A stretch of 64,000 nt of DNA from Clostridia bacterium UC5.1-1C12 (GCA_001305055.1 BBZX01000001.1:788362-852361); one strand, 5' to 3'; shown: positions 30,704-45,183, counted from the stretch's first letter. The notes: generated from the letters alone by a model not told the origin. A program made the numbers and translations.

Positions 30704-31945
30704 GTGAGGTTGTAAGTTTACTGAAGAAATGAAGGCAACGCATACAATTCTGATTCCTTATATGCTGCCGATTCATTTTGAAATGATTGCCCAATGTCTG
30801 CGCAAAGAGGGCTATAAAGTAGAATTACTGAAAACCAGCGGGCGCAGAATTGTTGATGAGGGACTTCGCAGCGTCCACAATGATACGTGTTACCCTGCCC
30901 TGTTAGTCATCGGTCAGATGCTTGACGCGCTTAAAAGCGGCCAGTATGATCCTGATAAAACAGCCCTGATGATCACTCAGACAGGCGGCGGCTGCCGTGC
31001 CAGTAATTATATTTTCCTGCTGCGCAAAGCATTAAAACAGAGTGGTTTTCCACAGGTGCCGGTAATTTCCGTCAACACCAGCAATCTTGAATCCAACCCT
31101 GGTTTTAAACTGACACCAAACCTGATTATGCATGTGCTCTATGCAGCCATGTATGGCGACGCGCTGATGTGTCTTGCCAATCAGGTAAAACCTTATGAAA
31201 TCAATAGTCAAGATACCCAAAAGCTGCTTGATCAATGGTGTGGGGAAATGGTCAGACAGTTTGATTCAACTCGCTTTTTACATTTTAAAAAGAATATCAA
31301 AAAGATGATCCAAGATTTTGAATCGATCCCAGTCAGTGGCGAAAAGAAAATCAAGGTTGGCATCGTCGGCGAGATTTATATGAAATATGCACCGATTGGC
31401 AATAACTATTTAGAAGACTTTTTGATTCGTGAAGGGATGGAGCCGGTCCTCTCCGGAGTCATGGATTTTGCCATGTACTGCTTAAAAAATAACATTCTCG
31501 ATGTAGGTTTCTACGGTTTCTCTACCAAAACCTTATTAGTAAATAAAACCGTTTTAGCACTGCTTCAGCGTTATCAGAAGCTGATGATTAAAATGATAAA
31601 TCAATCCCGCTTTGAAGCTCCGACGCCCTTTGCCAAGCTGCCTGCCTATGCGCAAGGCTATATCTCCACCGGTGTTAAAATGGGTGAAGGCTGGCTGCTG
31701 ACCTGTGAGATGCTTGATTTGATCGATCATGGCGTAAAAATATTGTATGCTGTCAGCCTTTCGGCTGTCTGCCGAATCATATTGTTGCGAAAGGAATGAC
31801 TCGAAAGATTAAGGATCAATACCCGGATTCCAATATTGTAGCAATTGACTACGATCCCGGCGCTACGGAAATCAATCAGGAAAACAGACTGAAACTGATG
31901 TTGAGCAATGCGCGAGTCAACGCTCAGCGGGATGAAGCAAAATAA
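30700..31945 (+). CDS. activase-associated 2-hydroxyacyl-CoA dehydratase-like protein
   Basis: About 414 residues. In many genomes this is the C-terminal part of the same long activase; here a stop and ATG overlap (ATGA at 30700-30703) make it a separate protein. It reads SEVVKFTEEMKATHTILIPY after restoring one A near 30714. It has VHNDTCYPALLVIGQM, QTGGGCRASNYIFLLR (cysteines suited to a cluster) and MGEGWLLTCEMLDLI; after a second break near 31740 come QPFGCLPNHIVAKGM and DYDPGATEINQENR. It is probably the cluster-carrying partner reduced by the activase (inference). No classical HgdAB dehydratase is adjacent. Confidence 0.8.
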
Positions 31946-31969
31946 AACACACGATCGTGTGTTTTTTAC
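31945..31969 (+). terminator. terminator of the activase operon
   Basis: Perfect palindrome AAAACACACGATCGTGTGTTTT with a T-run. Confidence 0.8.
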
Positions 31970-33284
31970 GCTTTGCCTTCAAGCTTTAGTTCATTTTCTT
32001 TCTTGATATCAATCAGCAATGCCGCAGCACACAGGATGATCTGCGTCAGCGGTAAGACTGCCCAGATACCGTTAATATCAAAGAATAGCGGCAGAATCAG
32101 CATCAACAGCGGTGTCAGCAGCAATGGATCGCCATAGATCAACAAGGTTGATGCGCGGGTTTCCCTGATTGCATAGAAATAAGAAGAATAACACTTCACC
32201 AACCCCGCAAAGAAGAAAGCTGCACTTGAAATCAGACAAGCGCTCTCAATCATCACCCCTGCCGCATGAGACGCACCGAAGATTACCGGAATCAGCGAAT
32301 CAAAGGCCACGATCAGTACCCCAAATAAGATACCAAGCAGCATTACCAATCGGCGCGCGCGGCGCAGCAGTGAACGTACCAGATCATGCGTCCGGCACCG
32401 TTGCAATAGCTGATCAGCGGCTGTACTCCCTCACCAATACCATGCAGCAGCTCCATCGTCGCCTGTAAAACATAAGAAAGCGCCGAATAAGCCGCAACAG
32501 CGATTTCACCGCCATAATTCAAGCATTGCCAATTGGCGAAAATAATAACGATGGATGGTGAAAAGGTTAATCCAAACGGTGATACACCGATTCTTATAAT
32601 ATTTTTGCACATGCGTTTATTCAATACAAAGTCACTGCGTTTCAGCGGATTCTTTTTATCGGTAAAGATCAGCAGCAGGCAGAATAATGCCGAGAAGCCC
32701 TGAGCAGCCACAGTTGCTAAAGCCGCACCGCTCATCCCCATCACCGGCACTAATACCGCATCCAAAACAATGTTGGTAAATAAAGAAAACAACATGATCA
32801 GCATTGCCTGAATTGAACGGTTGCTGTTTCTTAAAATCGGTGTACAGCCTGTCCCAAAGATTTGAAGCGACGACCCAAGCACGATCACAAACAGATATTC
32901 ATAGGCCAGATCATAAACCTCGCCCTTCGCTCCAAACAGTCTTAAAAGCCATGGTGTAGAAATAAAAATCAACGTTATCGACAAAATTGCAAACAGGCAC
33001 AGCAGCATTAACGTGTTACCTTTCGCCTGCCGTGATGCATTCTCATCCTCAGCCCCCCGATACGTCGAAATCAGCACCGAACCGCCAACGCCGATACCGG
33101 TTGATACAGCTAATATAAATGAAGCGATCGGCCAGCCGATATTAATTGCCGCCAAACCCACATCTTTTAACGCGTTTCCGACGAAATATCCATCAACAAT
33201 CGCATAAAACCCACTCAGCAGCATTGTCAGCATCGATGGCAGAACATAACGCCAAAATTGCTTTTCAATCTTTTCGTGTGTCAT
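31966..33284 (-). CDS. MATE-family efflux transporter
   Basis: Second MATE exporter of the window, 12 hydrophobic helices, ~440 residues. It reads MTHEKIEKQFWRYVLPSMLT, DGYFVGNALKDVGLAAINIG, and YGGEIAVAAYSALSYVLQ with QPLISYCNGAG. One break near 32390 separates the last four helices (LVRSLLRRARRLVMLLGILFG). The MerR gene just upstream, transcribed the same way, is the likely regulator. Confidence 0.87.
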
Positions 33285-33345
33285 AATAAAACCTCCCGAC
33301 TCTCAGTATAAACTATGGAGTAACTCCAAGGTCAAGAGGTTCTTT

Positions 33346-34139
33346 TTATTTCACAGGTATCAAAATTTCAGAATAATACTCACTGGCATCTGTTTCACTG
33401 ACAGCCAGCATGTAATTTATATAAATCGTTCCAGTAGGCTGATAACCCTGCTGCTTCACTTTTTGAAAGAGCGGTTCTATCTGCGCTTTGATATCTTTAT
33501 GATCATTAAATTTCATCAGTATCCGCGCACACAAATCAGTTTCCTCTAATAACGGACAAGTCTTATCCTTCAACAAATGAAATTCATCTTCCATCTGTTT
33601 TTCCAATAAAATCATAAACGCTGACTGTACGATCCAATCATTTTGCTGATGATAGACACCTACCAGCTGACAAACATCAAATATATCGGAAGCAAATATC
33701 CGCTTGCTCTTGCGATAAGCCGCCATCTCATTTTTACCTCTAAGCAGCACATAATAAGCCGGCATTGGCTGAATTTTAACTTCACCCATCGCCGCTTTGA
33801 TTTCATCGACATTCTGAGCAGTCAAAGCGAGTTTTTTAAGATCAGCTTCTGTTCCTCTATCTGCGCCTTAATCTCTGCTTCCTTTATCGTTAAGGTCTGC
33901 TGGAGCTGATCCAGATCCCCTTGATAAAGAATGGTATGAATATTCTGTAAACTTAAATCCAGACGCCGATAAAATAAGATATCAATCAGCAAGTTAATAT
34001 CCGTTAATTCATAGCTGCGGTAATGATTCTGCTCATTTACCGATGGCTTTAATAAACCCTTTTTTTCATAAAAGCGAAGCGTATCACTGCTGATACCAAA
34101 TAGACGGGCAATTTCACTGATTTTAAAATTTTCACTCAT
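33346..34139 (-). CDS. MerR-family regulator with GyrI-like ligand domain
   Basis: BmrR-type regulator. The N-terminal MerR HTH is KISEIARLFGISSDTLRFYE followed by KKGLLKP and YRSYELTD; a dimerisation helix follows. The frame breaks near 33828; the second part (residues ~110-265) is a GyrI/effector-binding-like domain (EVKIQPMPAYYVLLRG, ending YYSEILIPVK). Multidrug-binding MerR proteins of this build typically activate a neighbouring efflux gene, here the MATE gene. Confidence 0.85.
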
Positions 34140-34208
34140 AGTCAGCCTCCCTTTCTATTATTATATCAGAAATTAATTTTCTGCATAAAAAAAAGAGGAT
34201 TTGATCCT

Positions 34209-34687
34209 CTAGCTTTCAATAACATCCCGTTCATACTCAAGCAATGCCTGCTTACGGACAATACCGCCGGCATAACCTACCAATTGCTGGTTTTTCCCGA
34301 TGACACGGTGACACGGTATGATAATACAGATGGGATTGCGGTTATTGGCATTGCCTACCGCCCGCACTGCTTTCGGCGAACCCACAGCCTCTGCAATCTG
34401 CTGATAAGAGCGTGTTTCACCAAAAGGTATCCGCTGTAATTCAGCCCAGACCCGCTCCTGAAAAGGGGTGCCATGGACAGACATCGGCACATCAAACTGC
34501 AGCCGCTTGCCTTTAAAATATTCCTTCAGCTGTTTTTTACCAGCTTGGAGCATGGTGTTTCTTCGGCACTTTCACATTTTTCATTCACAAAAACAAGCGA
34601 AACCAATTCGCCCTCAAGTACCCCTATACGCAGCAATCCGATTGCTGATTTAAAATAGTCTATCTGCATTTCCTTTTCTTTATTCAT
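34209..34687 (-). CDS. ogt: methylated-DNA--protein-cysteine methyltransferase
   Basis: Suicide repair enzyme for O6-alkylguanine. The N-terminal domain (MNKEKEMQIDYFKSAIG) and the C-terminal catalytic domain (TPFQERVWAELQRIPFGETR, then NPICIIIPCHRVIG with the acceptor cysteine) lie in two frames, broken near 34545. Joined length ~160 residues is normal. This is the full two-domain enzyme, unlike the short homologue at 3513-3809. Confidence 0.9.
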
Positions 34688-34803
34688 CCCTGATACTCCT
34701 GCCTGTAACATCTGCTTAGTGGAAATAATTATACTACTTTTTTTATCTTTTGAATATGGATAATTTTACTAAATTATTCAATCCCTTATAAGCCCCTTAT
34801 TTA

Positions 34804-34916
34804 TTTGCACATTTTAGTTATCGATGAGTGAAATATTTGTAGTTTTGTGCAATGTTTTGCACATACTAACAAGCTTTCGCTTCTTGTTTTACTTTTAAAA
34901 AATCGAGTGTTATAAT
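34804..34916 (+). promoter_or_regulatory. promoter and operator-like repeats of gatZ
   Basis: TTTACT (34888-34893), 17 bases, TATAAT (34911-34916). Upstream is an inverted repeat TGTGCAA-TGTT-TTGCACA (34846-34863), and a further TTTGCACA half-site at about 34804. No regulator is assigned. Confidence 0.5.
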
Positions 34917-34939
34917 TTGACTATCAAGGAGGATTTTGT

Positions 34940-36259
34940 ATGAGCAAACCTAATCCATTAAAACAAATCGTAGCTAAACAAAAAAAGGGTGAACCGGTTG
35001 GTATTTACTCAGCCTGCAGTGCCAATGAGTATGTCATTGAAGCTGCACTTGAATGCGCAAAGCGCGACAATGCCTGTGTTCTAATTGAAGCCACTGCCAA
35101 TCAGGTTGACCAAAACGGCGGTTATACCGGCATGAAACCGGCGGATTTCAAAGCCTTCGTCATGAATATCGCCGAGCAGGTTGGAGTTGATAAAGACCGT
35201 ATTTTCTTAGGCGGAGATCACCTAGGCCCATTAACCTTCGCAAGTAAAAATGAAGCAGAAGCAATGGCTGACGCGAAAGAGCTTGTCAGATGCTATGTAG
35301 CTGCTGGTTTTACTAAAATTCATATTGATACAAGCATGAAAGTAGCCAGTGATGATCCAAATGTCCGTTTAAGTGATGAGATTATCGCTCAGCGCGGTGC
35401 TGAACTGGCCAGAGTCTGTGAAGATACGTATCAGGAATTATTAAAAACTGAACCTGATGCGGTAAGACCGGTTTACATCGTCGGCAGTGAAGTACCGATT
35501 CCGGGCGGCGCTCAAGATCCTAACGCCGGCATGCAGGTAACACGTGTCGAAGATTTCAAAGCAACTGTCAAAGCGTTTGAAGATGCTTTCGCAGCTAAGG
35601 GTTTAAGCAATATTTGGCAGGATGTTATCGGTGTTGTTGTTCAGCCGGGCGTTGAAGAAAAAGATGCCGGCTGCACGGAATATGACCGAGCTAAAGCCGC
35701 TGAGCTGATGGCAGCAATAAAAGATTATCCAAATTTGGTATTTGAAGGTCACTCTACCGATTATCAGACAAAATATAAATTAAGAGAATTAGTTGAAGAT
35801 GGCGTCGGTATCTTAAAAGTAGGGCCAGGCCTGACTTATGCGATGCGTGAAGCATTATTTGCGCTGGCTTATATGGAAGATATGATTCTTCATGGCAAGG
35901 ACGATGAGAAATCAGATTTCATCAATGTTCTTGAAAAAGCAATGATGGATGATCCAAAGAATTGGCAAAAGCACTATCATGGTAATGCTGATGAATTATG
36001 GTTCAAACGCAAATTCTCATTCTCTGATCGTTCCCGTTACTATATGCCGGTTGAAAGCGTAAAGGCTGCCAAAGATAAGCTGATTGCTAATTTGAGAAAA
36101 TACGGTATCTCATTGGCCGTATTGTCTCAGTTTATGCCGATTCAGTATACCAAAGTACGCTGCAATGAATTAGAAAATGATCCGGAAGCTTTAATTAAGG
36201 ATCGCATTAAAAATACCATTGACGAATACTTATACGCGTCACATCAAGAAGTTCTATAA
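34940..36259 (+). CDS. gatZ: tagatose-bisphosphate aldolase, GatZ/KbaZ-type subunit
   Basis: Intact, 439 residues. It reads GEPVGIYSACSANEYVIEAA, LIEATANQVDQNGGYTGM, FLGGDHLGPLTF and FEGHSTDYQTKY, all typical of GatZ/KbaZ. In E. coli this subunit stabilises the class II aldolase GatY/KbaY and was first called a tagatose-6-phosphate kinase. No GatY or tagatose gene is adjacent: the gene stands alone between its own promoter and terminator. It may serve an aldolase elsewhere or act independently. Confidence 0.9.
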   Translation: MSKPNPLKQIVAKQKKGEPVGIYSACSANEYVIEAALECAKRDNACVLIEATANQVDQNGGYTGMKPADFKAFVMNIAEQVGVDKDRIFLGGDHLGPLTFASKNEAEAMADAKELVRCYVAAGFTKIHIDTSMKVASDDPNVRLSDEIIAQRGAELARVCEDTYQELLKTEPDAVRPVYIVGSEVPIPGGAQDPNAGMQVTRVEDFKATVKAFEDAFAAKGLSNIWQDVIGVVVQPGVEEKDAGCTEYDRAKAAELMAAIKDYPNLVFEGHSTDYQTKYKLRELVEDGVGILKVGPGLTYAMREALFALAYMEDMILHGKDDEKSDFINVLEKAMMDDPKNWQKHYHGNADELWFKRKFSFSDRSRYYMPVESVKAAKDKLIANLRKYGISLAVLSQFMPIQYTKVRCNELENDPEALIKDRIKNTIDEYLYASHQEVL

Positions 36260-36266
36260 ATTTTTA

Positions 36267-36299
36267 AACGGTATGGATAATCTATACCGTTTTTTGTAT
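36267..36299 (+). terminator. terminator of gatZ
   Basis: AAACGGTAT / TATACCGTTTTTTG hairpin right after the stop. Confidence 0.8.
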
Positions 36300-36325
36300 G
36301 ATAAAAACGCGGTTTGTCCGCATCT

Positions 36326-36811
36326 TTATCGATTATGCTTAGGCCCAAAATCGACCTGCGGCAGCAATTCACTGATTACTTCCATCGCTTCCACAAATCT
36401 GAGCTGTTGTTCAGGGGTAAATTTTTGGATTTCCTCAAAAGCATGCCTTGAGTATTTACTTTCAATTTCCTCAATGACCTGCTCGCCCTTTTCAGAGACC
36501 AGAATATAAATAATTCGGCGGTTTTCCTTGCAGTACTGCCGTTTCACATAGTCCATTTCAACTAAATGATTAATCAGCTGCGTTGCCTGCTGACGGCTCA
36601 TCTGCATCTTACCCGCATATTCACTCATCGTCATCATACCGCAATATTTCAGATACCAAATAGTACTCATCTGATTGGTTGTGAGATCGTAATCGAATTT
36701 GTAGTATGCCGCAAATGTTTTATTAATGCCCTCTAAGCTGCTGCTGACATAACGCATCAGCACTTCCCGCATCTGCTGTTCATTTAGTTTATCATATCCC
36801 TTTGTATTCAT
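36326..36811 (-). CDS. MarR-family transcriptional regulator
   Basis: 161 residues. Winged HTH: TMSEYAGKMQMSRQQATQLI (recognition helix), NHLVEMDYVKRQYCKENRR (wing). It starts at 36811 after AGGTGG rather than at an upstream in-frame codon. It lies downstream of the flavin reductase gene on the same strand, separated by a terminator. The perfect palindrome in the reductase promoter is a candidate target. Confidence 0.88.
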   Translation of the reverse strand: MNTKGYDKLNEQQMREVLMRYVSSSLEGINKTFAAYYKFDYDLTTNQMSTIWYLKYCGMMTMSEYAGKMQMSRQQATQLINHLVEMDYVKRQYCKENRRIIYILVSEKGEQVIEEIESKYSRHAFEEIQKFTPEQQLRFVEAMEVISELLPQVDFGPKHNR

Positions 36812-36892
36812 CCTAATCCACCTGCCATATGAAACCATTATAGCACAATCATCACTCTTTGACCTTATATTTAAAAGTATTGCCAAGAAAAA

Positions 36893-36913
36893 AGACAGAG
36901 AGCTCTGTCTTCA
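36893..36913 (-). terminator. terminator of the flavin reductase gene
   Basis: Minus-strand AAGACAGAG-CT-CTCTGTCTT followed by TTTT. Confidence 0.8.
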
Positions 36914-36917
36914 TTCA

Positions 36918-38837
36918 CTATTTTTTAACCGCTTCCTTAACGGCTGCACTAATTCCCTGGCAGTCAAGTGTAGCGCCGGAAATCGTATCAACCTCTGAAC
37001 TGTCAGCGTCAATAATTGCCTGAATATAATCACTTAATTGTGTTTCATCCATGAATAAGAATTCTTTGCCTTCAACAGCTTCCACATTGGTGATTTTGCC
37101 TTCAGCAATTGTTACTTCAATCTTGATATCACCATGCTGCCCTTTATAAACAGCATCGTATTTACCGTCTTCTAATTTCGGATCAGCAGGTTTTTCTTCA
37201 TTGCTGCCTGCCTCGACAACACTTGTTACTGTGCTCTTGCCGTCAAAAGCATGCTGAGCCGCAGCGCGTCCTGAAGCAATGGCTTCTGAAAGGAAGACAC
37301 CATTTTGATAAAGATTGGAAACATAGCTTCCTAATTCACCTGCTTCATATAAGTTAGGAATCGGATTGCCATCCCAGTCAAGTACCTGTGAATGCGTATT
37401 GCGCTGAGCACCGCCGGTTGTCGCAACTAATGTTGGTGTCAATTCAACTGCATAATAAGGCGCCTGATCAATTTTTTCCATCGTTGCCGGATCGCGGTTG
37501 AAATCACTGTCAGCACCCGCATCAACCATCGCGTTATAACGATCGATAGCCGCTTTTAATTCAACTGGATCACGGCCGATCTTTTCAGCTAATTCTTCAA
37601 TCGTATCCGCTTTAATGATCCATCCCTTGGCAATTTCATCTTCATTATTTTTTGACCAGACATAGCCTTCAGTCGTAATTGGCCAAGACAGCCACTGACT
37701 AGCTACTGATTCACTTGAAGCCAGTTTATCATCGAAAATCAGATGTACAGGCAGCGCTCTTTCATGAGGTAAATCCACATAACGTCCATATTCAATATAT
37801 TTCATATGCTGACGGTGATAATCCTTTGATTCATTATAGAAACGCTGAGTATCAGAATCAATTTCAATCCAAGCACCTGATTTAAAGGTCATATTCCGCA
37901 TAAACGTTGATTCATACTCAGGCACCTTGATGCCTAACCAGAAACCACCGGACTGTGTCTGATTATTCATATGCCACATTTTCGCACCAACTTCATCAGC
38001 ATGCGGATACCATCGCCGGTATTGCCAGGTGTACCTGCTGTATAAACCATATCCATACCATGATAGTTGCGCTGCATTTCAAGATTATTTTCAAAACCGC
38101 CGCAGGCAGCAGCACACCTTTGTTGGCTTTGATTCGGATTAGATTCCCTTCCGGATCTTGTGCGATGACGCCAAGAATTGCCTTGGTCTGCGGATCCTGA
38201 ATCAAATCAATGGCCGGTGTAGAATAAGCAACCTCAATGTTGTCGCGCATTTCAACTGCCGCGTTGAACCCTTTCCAAACGCCGCCGTTTTCAAAAGCCC
38301 CTGAACCTTCCTTGCGGATATGTGCCGAAGTCCCTTCAAAACCAGCGCCTGGGAATTCAGCAAATTCAACAACCAGACTGCCCCAGCGAAGCGGACCGCC
38401 GCCGACATAGCCAACCTCATAACCAGCCGCGTTGACAGTACCCTGAACCCATTTGATCTGATCAGCGAATTCCGTCGCTAAGAAATCAAGATATTCTTCA
38501 GGAATCGGATTCGGCTCATTACAATTCCTGATATATTCTTTAAAACCTTCTACTCCTGACTCAGAAGGTACGATAAATGTCTGCCCAGAAGCAATTGAAT
38601 TACCGCCTGCCAATGTTGCCGGCATTTTTCAAGCACTAGAATACTGGCATCCGGCGCGATATCGCTGGCTTCCAAAGCTGCCGCTTCACCGGCTAAACCA
38701 TAGCCTACGATCAGAAAATCAACTTCCCTGTCCCACTTCTCTTCAGTTTTTGGCTCCGTAGCCGTACTGCATCCAAAAGCTGTCAGAAGCATGAACATCG
38801 ATACTGCTAAACCTGTTAATCGTCTTCCTATGTTCAT
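36918..38837 (-). CDS. extracytoplasmic flavin-dependent reductase (fumarate-reductase-like, FMN-binding domain)
   Basis: Lipoprotein reductase of the flavocytochrome-c/urocanate-reductase superfamily. The signal has a lipobox ending TAFGC (Cys near residue 23). FAD-binding core: DFLIVGYGLAGEAAALEA, NSIASGQTF, later GGAQRNTHSQVLDWDGN and YEAGELGSYVSNLYQNGVFL. The C-terminal ~90 residues are an FMN_bind domain (DGKYDAVYKGQHGDIKIEV) with the flavinylation motif DTISGATLDC, where the Thr takes covalent FMN from ApbE. Breaks near 38625 and 38110. The start at 38837 follows GAGGAGGATGAAA. The acceptor substrate is unknown. Likely anaerobic respiration through extracellular electron transfer. Confidence 0.88.
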
Positions 38838-38894
38838 TTTCATCCTCCTCGAACATTGTCATGAAATCATTTCCCTTTTCATTCATGTACATTT

Positions 38895-38947
38895 ACAGTA
38901 AACATTTGTTTACTGTTTCATTGTAACATTTTAAACATACTTGTCAA
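38895..38947 (-). promoter_or_regulatory. promoter with MarR-type palindromic operator
   Basis: Minus-strand TTGACA (38947-38942), 16 bases, TACAAT (38925-38920). Immediately after the -10 box lies ACAGTAAACA-TT-TGTTTACTGT (38895-38916), a perfect palindrome with 10-base arms. A repressor bound there would block initiation. The MarR protein encoded downstream is the best candidate. Confidence 0.7.
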
Positions 38948-39071
38948 TATTTTCACTTATAAATCGTTATAAAATTATTAATTCACCCATTTGCTTGTGA
39001 AGGAGTAATCAATTTATAAATATATCTTTTAAATTTTCACAATTCATAAAATAAAAGAGAGCCTGCGCTCT

Positions 39072-40518
39072 CTAAATTTCCATGATCTGCCGATAAAGAA
39101 GCTTCATCTGCTTTCTCATTTCATTATATTTCATATGCTTATCCTGATTTGGATCATAGCTTTCTATATGCAATTCTTTATTCACCGCATGATACCCCTC
39201 TGCCACATTCGGGTATAAGCCTAACGCGCAGGCAGCAACCAGAAATGCTCCGGCAGCTGTACTCTCACTGTTATCACTGCGGGTTATTCTGCATCCGCAA
39301 ACATCGGCCAGCAGCTGAGAAAAGCCGTCACTTGCTGACATCCCGCCACTGATACAGATAGTATCAACAGCCGCATACTTTTTAAAATGTTCAACATTTT
39401 CGGCAATTTCAATGCAGATACCTTCAAGAAGAGCTTTCAGCATCGCTTCTTTGCTCGTCTTAAGGGTAAGGTTATAAAACATCGCCGTGGCATCGCTGTT
39501 CCAATCCGGTGTTGAGCGGCCCTGAAAGTAAGGCAAGACTATACAGCCATCAGAATCCGCATGCAGTGCGGTTTCATTCATCCACCCGTAAAAATCTTCA
39601 TGATCGGCACAGAAGACAGAATGGAACCATTCAAGCGCTGAGCTGCACGTCAGAACACTGGCTTCAAGGATATACTGTGAAGCGACAGACGCCGCGTTGC
39701 AGACCACATCCATTGCTAAATGTTTTGGATAATGCTCACAGGGGGTCAAGAGGAAGGCGCCGGTACCCAAGGTTAATGAACAGATTCCCTCACTTACCGC
39801 TCCCTGACCAATCATACCGCATTGCTGATCGCCGCCGGCACTGATAATCGGCAGTTTGGCATGGATACCGGTAAGTGCCGCGAATTCATCACTCACCGCC
39901 GCGATGATACTGCCGGCTTCATGCAGTTCACAAAGCTTCTCTTGATCAATGCCGAATAAATTCAACTGATCTTCATCCCAATCACCCTGCCGCAGATTCA
40001 TCAGCAGCGAACGGCTGCCATAGGTCTTATCGCTGGCAAACTGATTGCTCATAACATGAATCAAATAATCAGGAATAACTAACAGCTTATAAGCCTGATC
40101 ATAAAGATCACGGCGATTTTCCTTCAGCCATTTCATTTTAGAGCCGGAAAACACTGGATTAACGCGTGATCCGCAGCGTGAGAAGATCAATTCATTATAA
40201 GACTTAAATCATTGCAGCACTCAACACAGCGGCGATCCTGCCACATAATCGCATCAGAGAGCGGCTCGCCTTTTTCATCAACCGCTATCACACTTGAGCG
40301 CTGTGAAGTTAAGGCAACCGCATCAAAATCATGCCCTGAAAGATTCGTCACAATATCAATCAGCGCGCTGCGAAAATCCAGCGGATCTTGTTCGATATAC
40401 CCATTATCAAGCAATTTTACCTGATACTTTTTTGACAGCCGGCAAGCTGTGAACCATCTGCCGCATAGACAATGCCGCGCATACTTGAGGTACCGACATC
40501 AACGACTAAGATTTTCAC
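39072..40518 (-). CDS. FGGY-family carbohydrate kinase, frame broken twice
   Basis: Sugar kinase of the FGGY family, ~480 residues after joining. N-terminal KILVVDVGTSSMRGIVYAADG (phosphate-1 loop), then SDAIMWQDRRCVEC; C-terminal GICSLTLGTGAFLL and ISGGMSASDGFSQLLADVCG. Breaks near 40431 (A-run, QKKYQVKLL) and 40197. A GTG start at 40518 after GAGGTGAAGGCA is likely. It is the last gene of a beta-glucoside operon, where a kinase of this family (gluconate, xylulose or glycerol type) is not expected. The substrate is unclear. Confidence 0.82.
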
Positions 40519-41364
40519 TGCCTTCACCTCTTTCCTCAAGATACGGTGAATATGAATCGTCAGATACATAATTTCCTGATTCGTCAGCGTAGTTTTAAAC
40601 CGGCCATGCAAATAAATTTCAATCTTTTTCACACACTCGTATTCAACCGCTAAACTGCTAATGATTTGTTCATACAGCATTTCTTGTTTTTCTGATGGCA
40701 GCAGCTGCTCTGAAATCAACCGCTGAACAAAAAGTCTCAGATGCGTAACAAAACGCGAATAAGCAATGCTGTCCTCATCATAAATCAACCTGAAATTATA
40801 CTTCACAATATCTAAAATATCGGCGACTACCTCATTAATCAGCGTCATCTTACCGCTGTATGGATTACGCTGCTGAGCAGTAATAAAATGAAAAGCAATA
40901 TTGCCCACTTCATCCTGAGGCAATTCAACACCGGCTTTTTCCTTCATCAGTTTTAACGCGTATTCCCCCACATCAAACTCATTAGGATTGAAGCGCTTCA
41001 TATCCAAGGTATAGAAATTCTGAAACTGAATACCATTCTTCATACGTTGGGCCGCAAAAGCCAGGTGGTCTGTCAATGCGAGATAAATATGGTCAACAAG
41101 CCCCATCTGATACGTATCCAAGGCATAATCAATGACCATTTTGGCAATCTCAAAATAGATACTGTCCGTATCTACCACCAGCCGCATCATGTTCTTGGAA
41201 ATTTCACGATCCTTCAGGATAAATACCTTTTCAATATCTTTCTTATCAAGATGGGCACCAATCGCTTTATTATATCCGATCCCCTTACCCATCAAAATAA
41301 TTTCCTGACCCTCATCATTTAATGCCAGAATCAATGAATTATTCAATACCTTTACAACTCGCAT
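40499..41364 (-). CDS. BglG/LicT-family transcription antiterminator
   Basis: RNA-binding antiterminator. CAT domain residues 1-55 (MRVVKVLNNSLILALNDEGQ, MGKGIGYNK), PRD1 (HIYLALTDHLAFAAQRM, with His and Asp) and PRD2 (RFVTHLRLFVQRLI, IHIHRIL). It should bind the RAT element at 44846-44873 and be controlled by PTS phosphorylation. The present reading frame runs straight into the FGGY kinase; one missing base near 40540 would instead end it around 40499, overlapping the kinase start. A natural fusion is less likely. Confidence 0.88.
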
Positions 41365-41394
41365 AGCTTCTCATCCCTCTTACTTCCAGCAGCT

Positions 41395-44719
<3,325 letters not shown>

Positions 44720-44778
44720 TTCCATTTCTCCTTTTCATTTTTCTATAGGTCATTGGCCATATGACAGTTGACAGACGC

Positions 44779-44875
44779 AAAAAAGATCCCATCAGTCCAT
44801 AACACTCTGCTCCTCTTAAAGAGAAGTCAAGAATTATAATCTGATGCGATCTTGCCTGCTTACCAGTAACACGTC
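44779..44875 (-). promoter_or_regulatory. RAT antiterminator site and overlapping terminator
   Basis: Minus-strand GTGTTACTGGTAAGCAGGCA (44873-44850 region) is a typical LicT/BglG ribonucleic antiterminator. It overlaps a terminator stem, AGATCGCATCAG...CTGATGGGATCT, followed by TTTTTTG (ending near 44779). Antiterminator binding should prevent the terminator and let bglP be transcribed. Confidence 0.88.
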
Positions 44876-44948
44876 GCTGATTAATCTATCAATCTAGTAG
44901 TATGTTAACACAAAGTTTTTTTGATTTCAAGAGGATTTATGATTTTTT

Positions 44949-44962
44949 TGCAAGCGTTTGCA
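44949..44962 (-). promoter_or_regulatory. cre site (CcpA binding) upstream of bglP
   Basis: TGCAAGCGTTTGCA fits the CcpA consensus TGNAANCGNTNNCA. Its position upstream of the RAT leader implies carbon catabolite repression of the operon. Confidence 0.75.
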
Positions 44963-45183
44963 TTTTAAATGAGTAATATTTGATCTGAGCTATATTTATA
45001 AGGAATAAAGCATACAGAATTATTTTGATTCAAACTGACAATGAATGTCTCAAATTTAATTTCTTTGCAGTAATTATAACAGCTTCCATTTACTTCCCGT
45101 ATTTTTTGCATAAATTCTAAAAAAGGGTCTTGTCAAACTCAAAATCTCATGATATTATATACAAGCGTTAAATAGTTCAGCAT

